A stretch of DNA of 64,000 nucleotides from Oncomelania hupensis (GCA_036898135.1 CM072523.1:28550649-28614648), one strand, 5' to 3'. Numbered from the stretch's first letter, positions 22,000 through 34,010 are shown. Made by a program: numbers and translations. The notes: a model not told the origin generated them from the sequence alone.

Positions 22000-23575
22000 A
22001 GGTACATGATATATTACTGTGAGGGTATGTGGTAGTGATAAAGAAAATGGCAAAATCGTGATTTTAAGGTGTTTGGGGATTTAAAATAAGGCACTGCTTT
22101 ATTACACTCTAGTTTTTTATTCGTTCGCATCAGTATTATTATGCGAAACTGAAACGGTAACGGCTCCGGAACAGAGGGATCCATCTTTATTTCTGCATTG
22201 GCGACCTTGCCTTCAGACTATTTCCGCCATGTCTCTTGTCAGTCCTATGTGCAAATTCCTGGTAGTTTCGAATAAGCTGAAATTAAAACATAATTCAACT
22301 CAAAATAACAAACGGAAGCACAGTCTCAACACAGTTTTTGGGTAAATAAATACAAAAAGAAAGCTTTTTTTCCCTCTTCTGGCCCAGATGCTCAAACACT
22401 GAACATTCCCGCACAAAACTGACCTTCACCTTTCAACTTGTATTCGGGAAGTTACAGACGTACCGTTTATCTTCGAATTTGTAGAGTGACTTATGTTGAA
22501 AAATAAATAATTAACATAACTATTGGATTTTAAATCTTTGGAAAGATCTTGCATTTAATTATAGAAAGCAGTAAAATTAAAAACACCAAGTTTTCAAGCG
22601 AATACTGGAATCCCCTAAATAATGAAAAATGCAGTCCGTAATAAATGTTTACGTAATTGTTTACGTAAATAATGCATTATTTAGCAATATGTTCTAAATA
22701 ATACTTTATTTAGCAAATTCTCCTTAATAATGCATTATATAGGTTAACAAATAATTATTTAGAAAACTGTCTAAATAAAACATTGCATAATACAATCTGC
22801 TAAATCATGCATTATAAAGGTAAACACTTTTTTTTAATTTAGCAACAAAGCCTTATTTACCTAGTTGCGTAGACAATGTAATGTTTAGCTAAATAATAAG
22901 ATATTTAAGGAGCAAAAATATTATTTAGAAAAACCTTACATACAAATTAATATTTAGAAAATATGCTCCTCTATAAGGATTATTTAGCTGAAAGTTGTAC
23001 AAATCAGTTGATGGAAAGTTTATTATCGTGACAATGACTTTACAATGTAATTTGATTTGCATTGTTATGATGTTAAATGATAATGAAACTGACACTTGTC
23101 GCTCAAACCGACCGTTAATCTGCGAATAGTGGGCTTCCCTTCCGTGATTAACACCTGTGACTACTACACACCCTTTTTCGGCATTGCTAGGTTTAGAACC
23201 AACATTGGTGTTATTAATAGGCCCATGAACAAATACATTTATTGATGGGTATTACAAACGTTCCTTTTAAATAAATCAATTATTTGTTTTAATGTAAAAT
23301 ATATCCAATGATGAAACAGTCACTGTACATTGTAAACTGATCTGTGACGCAGAAACGTGTAAGGGGTTAGCCTTTACGGAAAAGGATTAACTAAAACGTG
23401 AGTTTTGTTGTAGGTGGGTTTCACTGGTTTGACCGCAGAAGGTAACTGCGTGTGCAAACCATGGAGAGATGTTATTTTTGGACGGTGTATGCTATGACTT
23501 TGACAAGTGAGTCTAGGTAAAGAACGTAAGGACAATGTATTTTACAGAGCCTTGATATCATTCCTCTTCACTCCA
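22000..23575 (+). promoter_or_regulatory. Upstream flank of TRIM-NHR gene 2
   Basis: Same conserved flank as before genes 1 and 3, with an AT-rich palindromic block at 22610-22995. It is separated from exon 1 by the solo LTR at 23576, so any promoter or 5' exon here is now 1.35 kb further away. Confidence 0.45.
22610..22995 (+). repeat. AT-rich palindromic repeat family, copy before gene 2
   Basis: Starts cccctaaataatgaaaaatg; collinear with 2866-3248 and 61934-62318. Confidence 0.75.
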
Positions 23576-24928
23576 TGTCACGGATCGTTTGTCATACTTT
23601 TATTTTAAAAGTAATGTCACGGATCGCTTGCCATACTTTTATTTTAGCCAATGAAATATTAGAACAATCGACAGCTGACCGATTTTTGCGGGAATCGGCG
23701 AGTGTGACGAGATCTATTGACAGGATAGGATGTCAGTGACTCGCTCCCGGAATATCAAAGTTATTATTTGATATATTGGATTATGCTGTTTTATACAGGT
23801 ATTTAAATATTGTTTAAATATTATTAGTCAAAATTACTGTGAAATGTTTTATGTGTAATTCTTGGGGTTTTGTTAATTCAATGTAACCAAGAAGATGAAA
23901 GTTTGTTGTAATTTCATATTGTCAGTGAGTGAATTCACTGTAAAGAAATGTAAAGAATAATTGTTAGGGTATTCACCATTACGCATTATAACTGGGGCTG
24001 AAGTGATTGTTAGAATAGCCGAGTGATGCGTGAATGTATGAATGACTGATAAACAATTATATACGTGACTCAGATATTAAGACACATGAATGTGTTGAGA
24101 AATATTTTATACGTGACATAACTGGAAAATGCGACCTATTGAGGCCGTGCAGTGAATTGACATTAACGTTGTGGAAACGTAAGGAAGATAACGTGACTAA
24201 ACGCAAAGGAGGACAAAGAAAAGGAGAGTGAGTGAAAAAGAGAATAACTGACTTTGGTACTTAATAAACTTTCTCTTAAACTACAGCTTCCTACCCTAGG
24301 ACCAATTTCCGGGATGTACCTCCCCACGGTGGGCTAGGAGGACAGCTGCAGCTGAGCTGAACCCCCCAGGTCTGCACGCGTGGATTGTGACGGTGCCGAT
24401 GTCAGAACGGGATCTGATGGCCACCGTAGACTCCAGAGCATGGTAACCGAGGAGCAGGTTGAATTCCATCGCTTCTACTTGTGAGTCTTATTAGACTGAG
24501 CACTCAAAGAGAGGCCAGTCCTTCAGATTGTTAATCTACAGTCTATGTGAAATACATAAACAAGGAATTTCTATATTAATACGCCTATGTGAAATACATG
24601 AACAAGGAACTTTTTATAGGCCTGGATATGTGTGAAACATGAGTCACGGAATATTCTTAGTATGCTCTAAATGAGATACTATAGTCACGGAACTTTTCAG
24701 TATGAATCATATGTGTGTAATTTATATGTGTGATAATTGATTGTGTATAAGTTAATTGAATAGTGAACGGGGCAGAGAGGCCAAAAATGCAAGTAACTTT
24801 CTTTGTCCTGAATGAGTGTGAATGAACGACAGATACGAAAGAGCACATGCACACAACATAATTATGGAGTCAGATAAATAAGCAAACAAGCATTTAATTA
24901 GTTAATTCATGAAAATCCATTCGTGACA
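23576..24928. mobile_element. Solo LTR between the flank and exon 1 of gene 2
   Basis: The 1353-bp insertion starts TGTCACGGATCG and ends ATTCGTGACA, with TSD CTCCA at 23571-23575 and 24929-24933. Genes 1 and 3 show the empty site (cttcactccattagcatcc). The first ~38 bp are repeated in tandem (second start at 23615). AATAAA occurs at 24263. No PBS, PPT or coding sequence, so this is an LTR left after recombination. It lies 37 bp upstream of the ATG of gene 2. Confidence 0.92.
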
Positions 24929-24965
24929 CTCCATTAACATCCTGTGCTGTGTTCACTGCTGCAGG

Positions 24966-26069
24966 ATGGATACAGGCGGCATGTCAGACTTGGAACCGTC
25001 ACTGGTAGAGTGTTCCATCTGCAGTGAATATTTCCAAAACCCCAAGATTTTGCCGTGCGGCCATATCGCCTGTCGACAATGCTTGGTTAAGTGGCTGCAA
25101 ACCAAACCCGATGCCGGCTGCCCGATGTGTGTTCATGATCCGGGCATTAGGTCAGGTAGCAGCGTGGAAGAGACGTTGGATGACTGGCCAACAGATCTCG
25201 CCATGGCGGCTTTGGTTGATGCTCACCGCACTCTGACCAAGAAACCCAAGGTCTGTTGTTGCTGTAACAAAGTGGCTGATGCCCTGTGCTTGGACTGCGG
25301 TGACCTGTTCTGCACTGGCTGTCAGGTCATTCACTTGAAACAATCTATGGCTAAAAACCACCAGCTGCGCGACCTGGCCTCACTGACCGCGGAGACGCTA
25401 GCTGCCGGCAAACCCGCCCTTTGCGCTAATCACAGTGACAAGGCGACAGAAGTGTACTGTCCGACACACGGCGTCGCGCTGTGTGTGGTATGCGCCACCA
25501 CCACTCACCGCCACTGCCAGCACGTGGTCAGTCTGCAGGCCAGGCAGCAACAGATAACGGCGGAGCTGCGGCAGCTGACGGCCATGCTAGCGGAGGGAGA
25601 GAGAGAACTGAACCTCTGCGTCAAGCAGTTGGACCAGCACATCAAGCTGACGGATCAGCGCCTCGACCAGGCCCTGCAGGACATAGAAACCACTTACGCC
25701 CGATTGGAAAAGGCCCTCAAGGACTCTCGTCAGCGTGTGACGGACACAGTGAAAAAAGCTAGGGATAACGTCATTGACGACGCCAGCGACGTCAAAGCGG
25801 AGGCCCAAGAGAGAAACGGCAAGCTGTCAGCCCACAAGGTCGTGACGCAGAGAAATGAACGTCAGAGCGAGAAAGGTTCTGTCACTGAGGTCAACGCTCA
25901 GCTGAAGGAGCGCGTCATTGACCTTCATCGTAGGGCCATTACGCCGATCGGCAAGTCTGTCAGGTCCTTCGCCTTCACCTTTGACCAAGAAGTCGTCCGC
26001 AGAATCGAACGAGATCTTTCTGAACTTGGGAGTGTGATCTATTCTTCACTGACAGGTGTGGACATGCTG
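24966..26069 (+). CDS. TRIM-NHR gene 2, exon 1: RING, two B-boxes, coiled coil
   Basis: 368 codons with all RING and B-box ligands of gene 1 kept (C16, C19, C31, H33, C36, C39, C52, C55, then two B-boxes and a coiled coil). I count 16 replacements against gene 1, including T42K and R56V at the RING edge and several in the coiled coil and after it. The donor ctg|gtaaga is at 26069/26070; reading past it gives 14 codons to a stop at 26114. Gene 2 spans 24966-53544, because introns 2 and 3 carry large insertions, and still encodes 533 residues with every junction in phase 0. The acceptor before the ATG (ctgctgcag) is intact, but sequence more than 32 bp upstream of exon 1 is now LTR. Confidence 0.93.
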
Positions 26070-26167
26070 GTAAGACCTATGACCTTGTTTCCATTAGAGG
26101 AGATACTCCTGTAGAGAAATATACACGCAGATGACAATACACACTGTCTCACTCACAATCATGCAGT

Positions 26168-26405
26168 TGGTTGGTTGGTTGGTTGTTTTATTAACGTCTT
26201 CTTCATCAAAATGATAAGACGCACATTCATATTCACACACGCATTCACACATGCACGCATACATACGCACTCACACACCACATTAAATTAAATTAAATTA
26301 AATTTACTAATCAAATGAACCGAGCTACTGGAGAATCAATTAAAGCTTTGGCCAACCTAACGCTCACATCAAAACTGATGTTATCAATAGAACTCATAGT
26401 TTGTA
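26168..26405 (-). mobile_element. SINE-like insertion in intron 1 of gene 2
   Basis: Absent from gene 1 (5061-5080). TSD aatcatgcagt at 26157-26167 and 26406-26416. Read on the minus strand it ends gacgttaataaaacaacc followed by CAAC repeats, a common retroposon tail. It includes CA-rich and (TTAAA)n parts. Confidence 0.85.
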
Positions 26406-26642
26406 AATCATGCAGTACTTTATAAAATAGCTTCACGACTGGGTACATTATGTATATTTGCTGGAGATGTTGTTAGTGTTATTGTTGCTGCTGCTGTAAA
26501 AGAAAGAATTTCGTTTAATATGTTATGTTTTCATAACAAAAAAAGTATTATGTTAATAGTGGTCGATGTTATATTAATTGTTAATTAATTAATTAATTGT
26601 ATACTCATCTTTGTTTATGGTTCTGGTGGTCACCATCTGCAG

Positions 26643-26786
26643 AAGCCAGAATTTGAATTCCAACCCAGACAAAACTCAGGAATCACGGTGTCCAACAACA
26701 AGAAGACGGCACAACGAAGAAAGCCTGACTTTGGGGATAGAGTTGTTTTATCTAAAGATCCCATGATACTACAAGTTCTGTATGAG
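26643..26786 (+). CDS. TRIM-NHR gene 2, exon 2: start of the NHR domain
   Basis: Forty-eight codons between catctgcag and the donor gag|gtgaac, phase 0. Starts KPEFEFQPRQNSGITVSNN and ends LSKDPMILQVLYE. About 13 replacements in 48 against gene 1, with few silent changes. The acceptor here is canonical, unlike gene 1. Confidence 0.82.
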
Positions 26787-26829
26787 GTGAACTCAGCACG
26801 AACTGTCATTTGTGTGTGTTCCTCATTAT

Positions 26830-27118
26830 TATTCGGTCGTTCTAGCTTTCTGCCTTCTATCTTTTTTTTCTTTCTTTTTTTCTCTCCCTCTTTGTTTGTT
26901 ACTATCTTCTTTCTTTCTTCCATCGTTTCTTTCTTTCTTGCTAGGATATCATGTCTCTCAGTTTACAGTATATTGTCCCCTCCAGCCCTCATCCTACCTT
27001 CCGAATGGCTTCAGCTCTGTCCTTTAATTCCGCCTTCTCCGTCTCTTTGTCTATGCCTCTGTCTTTCTATTTCTGCCTCTTTTTCTTTCTCTGTCTCTGT
27101 CTGTCTCTCTCTCCCTTC

Positions 27119-27180
<62 letters not shown>

Positions 27181-27185
27181 TCTAA
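26830..27185. repeat. Pyrimidine-rich and (CT)n microsatellite in intron 2 of gene 2
   Basis: T/C-rich tract 26850-26945 and (CT)n at 27124-27182, shorter than the unit 1 counterpart. Confidence 0.95.
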
Positions 27186-27402
27186 TATTATATTAATACT
27201 GCATACTAACGAAGTTTGTCTGCTCTCCTGAAGTCCAATCTGGCAATGGTTGACGATGATGTCGAGGTTATACATATTTGTACTCGCATTATGTTATTCA
27301 TGTTTAATGATGGTTGATGACTTATAAGACAACTTCGAACATTGGTTCATTGATTCGATGACCACCCTATATTCTCTCTCTCTCTCTGCCTCTGTCACTC
27401 TG

Positions 27403-30400
27403 TGTGATGATATTCTGGGGAAGATACGTTTATCTTACAAAGCGAGTAAGACTTGTAGATAGATGGGGCGTTAGGCTACATCTATCAGACGTTCTTTTAC
27501 CAGAATTCCAATGCGGTGTGAGAGACTAATCACGGTGCTTGGTCACATAAAATTCATATTTGTTCTCGGGTTTTAAAATATCATTTGGCTCACTTTAAGA
27601 AATGCTTATTAGTAATCAAAGGACTAGGTTACTTGGTCTCAAGAGAAGAAGAGCTAGTGGACACACAACAATACAAATAGAATGACACCATTATAATGTA
27701 GGTGATTTCAACTTTTATATAGTCAACACAAATTCTAACATTTCTTCATTTAAATGTAACTTAATAATTATAACTGTTCACTGTGCTGGGTAATTTCTTT
27801 AGCAGTTCTTCTTCATCATTTGCTAAGCAATTCTAATATTGTTCTGGTGGTCGAATATGACTGTGTCCGAGTTGGGTTAGACTTCAGTGCATTTGAGGGA
27901 GACTTAGCTGATATGCGTCTGCGAGTGCTTGAGTCCGTCGGTCAATCTTAGGGGTCTTGCCTCTCAGGGTGATCGGGTAAGTCGGTTAGCTACGGGGCCG
28001 GACGTGGCGTGGTAGATACTAGGTGGATCTTTTTCTCTTCCACGGGAGCAAGCGTCATGCGTTGACTCCACAAACCATCCCAGAGCTGAACTGTAAAATT
28101 CAGAACTCTGGCTACAATATCCTATTCAGATATGGGTATGCGGTACCCTCTGCAAGGAGTCTATAGCATCAGACACCTGCCGAGTTACCCATATGCACAC
28201 TTCGATCCGAATCTTAAGGCTAATATATAACAATCAACATGCACAGCGTGTCAGACACAATAATCGGTTTCTGTAATTATATATAACATGAACATACTAA
28301 TACATGGCAATCAATATAATATATATAAACATACACGTTGTCACGGGAGCCCCGTTTACACAGCCCTTTAAGCTTTTGCTTGGTTAGTCAGTATAAACTT
28401 AGTAGGTTACTGTTAGTCTAAAGCAGACGACAGAAGTGATCATGCGTAACACAGTTGTAGCTTGAGGCAAGCACAGTTAGTGACATCATTGCAGCCTACG
28501 ATCCAGCTTCAAATTTTACAGCCACTCAGAGTTGTTTCAGCCCAATCGGGACACAGCTAGGTTAGGTAGAACCAGTTCTACCTGGACAGTCAGAAGCCAG
28601 GTAGAGAGTCAGTCTTCATTGAAACGCTGAGCAGTACACAGTACACTCAAGCAGAAATCTCTCTCCTGAGAAGATTAGACAGCAGTACTTGTTGAATATT
28701 CGAATTCAACCAAGTAGCCAGCCTGACATTGTCGAACAGGTAAATGAACATACTTCTGTTTCATCGTGATGTATTTATATTATTGTTGAAATTATGTTTG
28801 TGGAATTTGCTATGCATAGAATTGAATTGTTAGTCCGACTTTGCCTGACCACGTGGCGAAACACGACCGGCTGCGCTGCCATGTTGTCGACCGGTCGGAC
28901 CCACGGTTGTTTAACCTATATGCATGCTTGCAGACCAGTGGCTGTACCCGAGAATGTTTATAATATTATTATTTCTTTATGTGTATAGTTAGCCATGATT
29001 TATATTTATATATGTATAGGAAATTAGAGTGGAGATTCCAGTGGACCACAGACTTAGCAGAATGTTCGTCGCTTATGTATAGAGATGTGGAGCTATCACT
29101 GAGGGCTACTTTGGCCTTAACTCAGTGAGACGCTCTGCACAAACCTATTATACAGGGTTGTGCAGAATTTCGTCTCATATGTTACAGACGAGCAGGCGTT
29201 ATATCGTGAGCCCAACTTGGCACAAGACAAGAACCAGTCGTCGCGGAACGTTGGCTGCCGAGGCATCTCCAGCATTGTGCGAAGATAGCCCAACCGACGA
29301 ACCACAAAGTCAAAGACTCCATGACAACACAGGTTGTCCCAGAAGCGACCTCAACGCAGTGCTTCAACCACACAGTTAAGTGCCACAAGAAACAGTGCAC
29401 TAAAACTCTGTATAAACAGGACCACAGTAGTCCACTCTTCAAGAACGCTGACCCTTAAGGCAGAAAGTAGCCAGCGCCCGATGAAGAAAAGGTAGCTTCC
29501 TAGATTATCAGCGATCGAATCATTCGCATTGACAATTGAACTTTTAAGTTAGTTTCGTACTTCGAATATCGTGTATAGAGTAGAAGAAATAAATGTGTGA
29601 TTTTTACTGTTATCCAGTGGCTGGACTACATATGATTCATATAGTGTGAAAGCTAGTGTGACAGTTATCTTTTACCATTTTTCTATCTATCTCTGTACCC
29701 CAGCCTAAACACAGACCGAGCTAAACAAATAAATGTATTAAGTTAAGTCACAGGGAGATAACTAGCGATCGCCATCGACTAAGACGAGTGGGTAATAGCA
29801 TTCCATTGTGCAGAGCCCAGCAACAATAGAACCCCCGTCACACACCTACCAAAACTACCAGTGTTAACTTATTTCTAGTCTAGTCTCTGGGAATCGTGAA
29901 CCGTCTCTAGTCTATCACTTTCTTGGTGAGGTGAAGATAAGCATTCACTGCAATTTGTTCCTTTGACCCTCGTGGCTTCGTATTTCGTATTCGACTGACT
30001 AGCTAAATTTTAGGATACGGAGATATGCAGGGGTTTCTACGTCCTCCGACCAATCATTTAATTCTCGTTCTAGTTAATCTCGCTCATACGGGATTACATG
30101 TGAATCTCCTTTTTGGAAATTCCTCTCACCTGTTGTAGACACGCTCGGTTACGTCTCGACTTGGACTGTCAAAGCCAAAACAGGGTAGATCCAATAGAGA
30201 TATGAGTCGCATGGGCTACTTATCGATCAAGAGACCCTGGTCCTAGGGCCGAATAAGTTACTTAACCTTCTTGGTTAGCGAGGTCTGTTTGATTGTCTCG
30301 GGAACGAACGTTTCAAGGAGGTTAATTTAACATATGTGGACTTCCCTTTATATAAGTGGTAAATTAACGTCAAGTTTATTCAATACTATCTGTTTATCAC

Positions 30401-30446
30401 TAAGATGAGTTACCACATTTTTGTCGTCAACATTTCTGCTGTTACA
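27403..30446. mobile_element. LTR-like insertion in intron 2 of gene 2
   Basis: Unit 1 has uninterrupted CT/TCTG repeat here. The 3044-bp insertion starts TGTGATGATATTC and ends CTGCTGTTACA, with CTCTG on both sides (27398-27402 and 30447-30451). These are LTR-type ends (TGT...ACA, 5-bp TSD). I find no long repeat between its two ends and no gag or pol, so it may be a long solo LTR broken by a second LTR (28339-29842), or a non-autonomous element. The CTCTG lies in simple repeat, which weakens it as a TSD. Confidence 0.65.
28339..29842. mobile_element. Possible second LTR nested in the insertion
   Basis: About 1.5 kb starting TGTCACGGGAGCC and ending CCCCGTCACA, with flanks cacgt and cacct (4 of 5 match). 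It shares the TGTCACGG start with the solo LTR at 23576. No coding capacity recognised. Confidence 0.5.
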
Positions 30447-30447
30447 C

Positions 30448-30448
<1 letters not shown>

Positions 30449-30505
<57 letters not shown>

Positions 30506-30520
30506 ACTCTCTCTCTTTAT
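30449..30520. repeat. (TCTG)n/(CT)n microsatellite
   Basis: Second half of the intron 2 microsatellite of unit 2, directly after the insertion's TSD. Confidence 0.95.
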
Positions 30521-30918
30521 TTCCAGCGGATAGAGCCAGTTTCTTTCGAGCTTCAAGCAGGTAGAATGGCCTGGAAGGTTGAGCTTGAATCTCAACCATC
30601 TGTAGCTTGGGACTATAACCTGAGCTCGCTGGTAGCCTGGGCTGGCAGGTTTTGAGTCTCAACAGAGTGGGGCAAGTGGCTCAATAAGATGTTCTTTCCG
30701 TCTCTCTGTCTCTTTCTGTGTCCCCCCTCTCTTTCTCTCTCTCTCCCTCTCTCACTATCTCTCTCTTTCTCTCGTTAGCAAGTAAACAAACACACAATGA
30801 ATGAATGAATAAATAAATATATTTAAGAAATAATAATAAACAAATAAATGACTCATCTTCCCTATCCTTTACCAGTGTTTTTTTTTCAGTACTGCAATAC
30901 ATGACTGTATGTTTTTAG

Positions 30919-31059
30919 GTGCAGGTGGAAGCAATTGATACTGATAAGCCAGACGTGCAGCTTGGTGTGATACCAGAGAAACCACAGACATGCATGTTCT
31001 ACTCGCCTGTTGCTTTGTGGCTTAACTCTCGTAATTTAATAGGCACTTTTGGAAAAACT
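30919..31059 (+). CDS. TRIM-NHR gene 2, exon 3: middle of the NHR domain
   Basis: Forty-seven codons between gtttttag and act|gtgagt, phase 0. It starts VQVEAIDTDKPDVQLGVIP and ends LIGTFGKT. Against gene 1 it lacks one codon and differs at about 20 positions, clustered in the GVTTDNP turn and the following loop (CMFYSPVALW against YMINWSVVLCC). Every nucleotide difference I could align changes an amino acid. Confidence 0.85.
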
Positions 31060-31067
31060 GTGAGTTG

Positions 31068-31130
31068 TTTGTTTATTTATGTATTTATGTATTTATTTAT
31101 GTATTTATTTATGTATTTATTTATGTATTA

Positions 31131-31193
<63 letters not shown>

Positions 31194-31268
31194 GTTGTTG
31201 TTGTTGTTGTTCTTCTTCTTATTATTATTATTAGCAACAACAACATGAACTACTACTACTACTACTAT

Positions 31269-31323
<55 letters not shown>

Positions 31324-32210
31324 GTAATTATTATTACAAGTGGGCGCATCGGGTGGCTTTAGTTAGATCCTGTATCGCCAGCGCCCTGAGCAGCTTTGAG
31401 CTGGAAAAGCCTTATCTTAGAACGGTAATATAAAATAAAATAAAGAAATAAGTAGTAGTAGTAAGCCTAGTAGTAGTAGTAGTAGTAGCAGTATAGTAGT
31501 AGTAGTTGCAGTATAGTAGTAGTAGTAGTAGTTGTAGTAGTAGTAGTTGTAGCTGTTGTTGTAGTAATAGTAGTAGCAGTACATGTAGAAGTAGTAGTAG
31601 GAGTAGTAGTAGTAGCTTAGTAGTAGTAGTAGTAGTAGTTGTAGTAGTAGTTGTAGTAGTAGTAGTAGTAGTTAGTAATATTCATAGTGGAAACAGTATT
31701 ATTGCCATCATAATCACCATCATAGAGAAGCAGCAACAGCATGCCTCATCATTAACCTCTTTTCTTCTTCTTCTTCTTCTTCTTCTTCTTCTTCTTCTTC
31801 TTCTTCTTCTTCTTCTTCTTCTTCTTCTTCTTCTTGTCGTTGTTTTAAGAACGGTCGTTTGTTGTGCATACTTTTATCTGGTCAAATGCGACCCAAATAT
31901 CTGTACATAATTCTTGATTTGTTGAACTGAGTTGAATTCAATCATCACCATTTCCCATCATTATGGTCGTCAACGTCGTCTTCTTCTCTGGGTTCCTATT
32001 CCAAACCTATCATCCTCCTCATCACAATCATCAGCAGCAGCAACATTGGTCATCCTCATCAACGCCATCATCATTATTATCATCATCACTATTACCATCA
32101 TCATTATAATCCTTCTCCTCCTCCTCCTCCTATTAATCATCATCATTATTATCATCATCATCAGCAGCAGCAGCAGTAGCTGCAGCAGTCTCATCACCGC
32201 CATCATCCTT

Positions 32211-32260
<50 letters not shown>

Positions 32261-32270
32261 TAATCATCAT
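31068..32270. repeat. Microsatellite field in intron 3 of gene 2
   Basis: (TATT/ATGTA)n 31068-31132, (ATT)n 31133-31192, (ACT)n 31247-31323, (AGT)n 31448-31675, (TTC)n 31758-31836 (far longer than the 15 bp in unit 1), and (ATC)n 31995-32270. A SINE 3' fragment is at 31338-31440. Confidence 0.95.
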
Positions 32271-32413
32271 AATCCACCCATTGCACATAGCTACGATCGA
32301 AAGAAAGTATACTCCAGGCACACGCTGCGCAGCAGGCCAAAGTATGTCCCTTGTCCCTTGAAGGGAGGTAAGCGAGATTAGCAGCCTGCTCAGTTACAGT
32401 GTCGGTGAAAGCC

Positions 32414-33581
32414 TGTCGCGTTATATATATACTGCACAGGAGAGTCAAACGGGGACAGGACCAATACCCCCCCCCCCCCCGCCTCTATATATATATATAT
32501 TAATATATATATTGATGTTAAAAGATGAATGAACAGTTGAAAGAATTTTATATAAATAGAATCAATTTACTCTTTTTATCATGCCCAAAACGATAAGAAA
32601 CAAGAAAGTGACGTTGAGAAATAGAAAATAAAGAATAAAAGAAATTATTGGCTATTCATTCGTCCTGTTTGCTTTTTTACAACTAAAAAAGAATACCACT
32701 GGTTGATGGTAGATGATATTTATTTCATATGATGTGATGTGATACGATGAACCCGTGATGACAAGGTTCTTATGTAATTATTTATTTACTAAACTTAACT
32801 GGCGAGGAAAGTTCTGACTTCCTTGGTTGATAGATTTACATCAGGAGTCCAACGGTCAGAAATATAAAGAAGAATAAAAAAATAAAAAATCCTTTCCCTG
32901 CGCACAGACAAATAACAGGGATTGTTCATCCATACTGTTCCAATGATCAAGAATGCAACATCATTCTTTATGAACTAAGCCAAACATGTTAAATTAATTA
33001 TTATCATATAAATCTAATGCACTGAAGAATTTATATGAATTGAAAACAACATGTTAAAATAACTATTACCATATACATTGCATACATTGAAGAATTATAA
33101 CGAATCACCTTGATGAAGGACGATGAATGATTCGCATGGCGCAATGGACACAAGCACAAGACTACCCCTTTCTCAGCTTCACATATCGAATCTTAACTTA
33201 CCAGCTCAGGATTCGTTTGTTGGTTTTACGACACGTGTTGTTTAGGATGAGACGAGCTTTTCGAACCAAATTTATGACCTCAATAATCCGAAATAGTGGT
33301 CTGGCGTGAAACATATGCTTCTTGCCCTCCAAAGATGGTCGCTCGAATGGTTTTCCTAACGTTTATTTCCCACGTTCAGCCAATCGAAAGGATGGTACAC
33401 AAATTGTCTATGGTAACAACAATCTAAAAATGAACTACACTAAATAAAAAAATGTCGCATACTGCGTCATTCCGAAAACAATATTATTATCGTCACTGTC
33501 TATGACGTATTGTCTATGACGCATTGTCTGGACTAAAGCAGAGTATCGAAGATGCGTAGAGTAGGCGCTTGTATCGCGACA
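32414..33581 (-). repeat. Left LTR (3' LTR in element orientation)
   Basis: Runs from TGTCGCGTTATA to GTATCGCGACA. It is 226 bp shorter than the right LTR, lacking about 150 bp near 32830 and about 130 bp near 32925. Near its left end a fragment of the Ginger1 satellite monomer lies in the (TA)n tract (32432-32481). Confidence 0.92.
32432..32481. repeat. Ectopic Ginger1 satellite fragment in the LTR
   Basis: actgcacaggagagtcaaac and the following ggacaggaccaata plus a C-run match the first monomer of the left satellite array (34491-34535) base for base. The right LTR has only (TA)n at this point. Confidence 0.88.
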
Positions 33582-33595
33582 ATATCCCCCCGCTT
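33582..33595 (-). other. Polypurine tract
   Basis: On the minus strand AAGCGGGGGGATAT directly precedes the LTR start TGTCGCGAT. This primes plus-strand DNA in LTR elements. Pol ends about 35 bp before it. Confidence 0.8.
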
Positions 33596-33630
33596 AAGTG
33601 AAAAATCAAGAATGCAATTTTTCCTTACAC

Positions 33631-33880
33631 TTACATCGAGCGGCTGAGATAATCTGCCCCGATATTGTCTTTGCCTGGAATGACTCGTACAGAGAAGTTG
33701 TACTGTTGGAGTTGTATGGCCCATCTCATCAGCCGTCCGTTTTCTGTCCTTGCTTTTTGCAAATATTGTAGAGGCTGGTGATCTGTTTCAATAACAAACT
33801 TTGTTCCAAACAGGTATTGTTCAAACTTCCGTATTCCCCATACTATTGCCATGCATTCCTTCTCGATCGTGGCATACCGG
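33631..33880 (-). pseudogene. Retrotransposon RNase H, C-terminal part (split by Ginger1)
   Basis: Minus-strand frame YATIEKECMAIVWGIRKFEQ, then FVIETDHQPLQYLQ, then VRVIPGKDNIGADYLSRS and stop. These are the second half of an RNase H fold, with the catalytic Glu in the first helix and Asp in ETDH, and the DYLSR end usual for gypsy pol. The first half is at 44464-44783, on the other side of the Ginger1 insertion. The two halves are in the same frame if one CCGG copy is counted, so Ginger1 insertion broke an open frame cleanly. Confidence 0.92.
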
Positions 33881-34010
33881 TGTAACGTGCCGAAAGCGTC
33901 CCTGGCCCAAATTAACTCCCGGGAGTAAAACCAGGCCGTCCCAGATTTACTCCCGGGAGTTATTCTGGTCCTGGACCAGATTGACCCCCAGCCTGTTCCA
34001 AAATCACTCT
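33881..34010 (+). repeat. Ginger1 left TIR
   Basis: About 130 bp matching the inverted right end almost perfectly, except the 22 bp at 33927-33948, which lie between two ACTCCCGGGAGT palindromes (33915-33926, 33949-33960) and are in the opposite relative orientation. Further cctcccgggagt or actcccgggagt palindromes occur near 34074, 34112 and 34197. Confidence 0.92.

Noticed and set aside
29117..29442. Short frames within the insertion in intron 2 of gene 2
   Set aside because: No motif, no conservation to test; lies in LTR-like sequence.
33127..33309. 60-codon frame present in both LTRs (also 50572-50754)
   Set aside because: Conserved only because the LTRs are copies; no domain, and in the antisense direction to the element.
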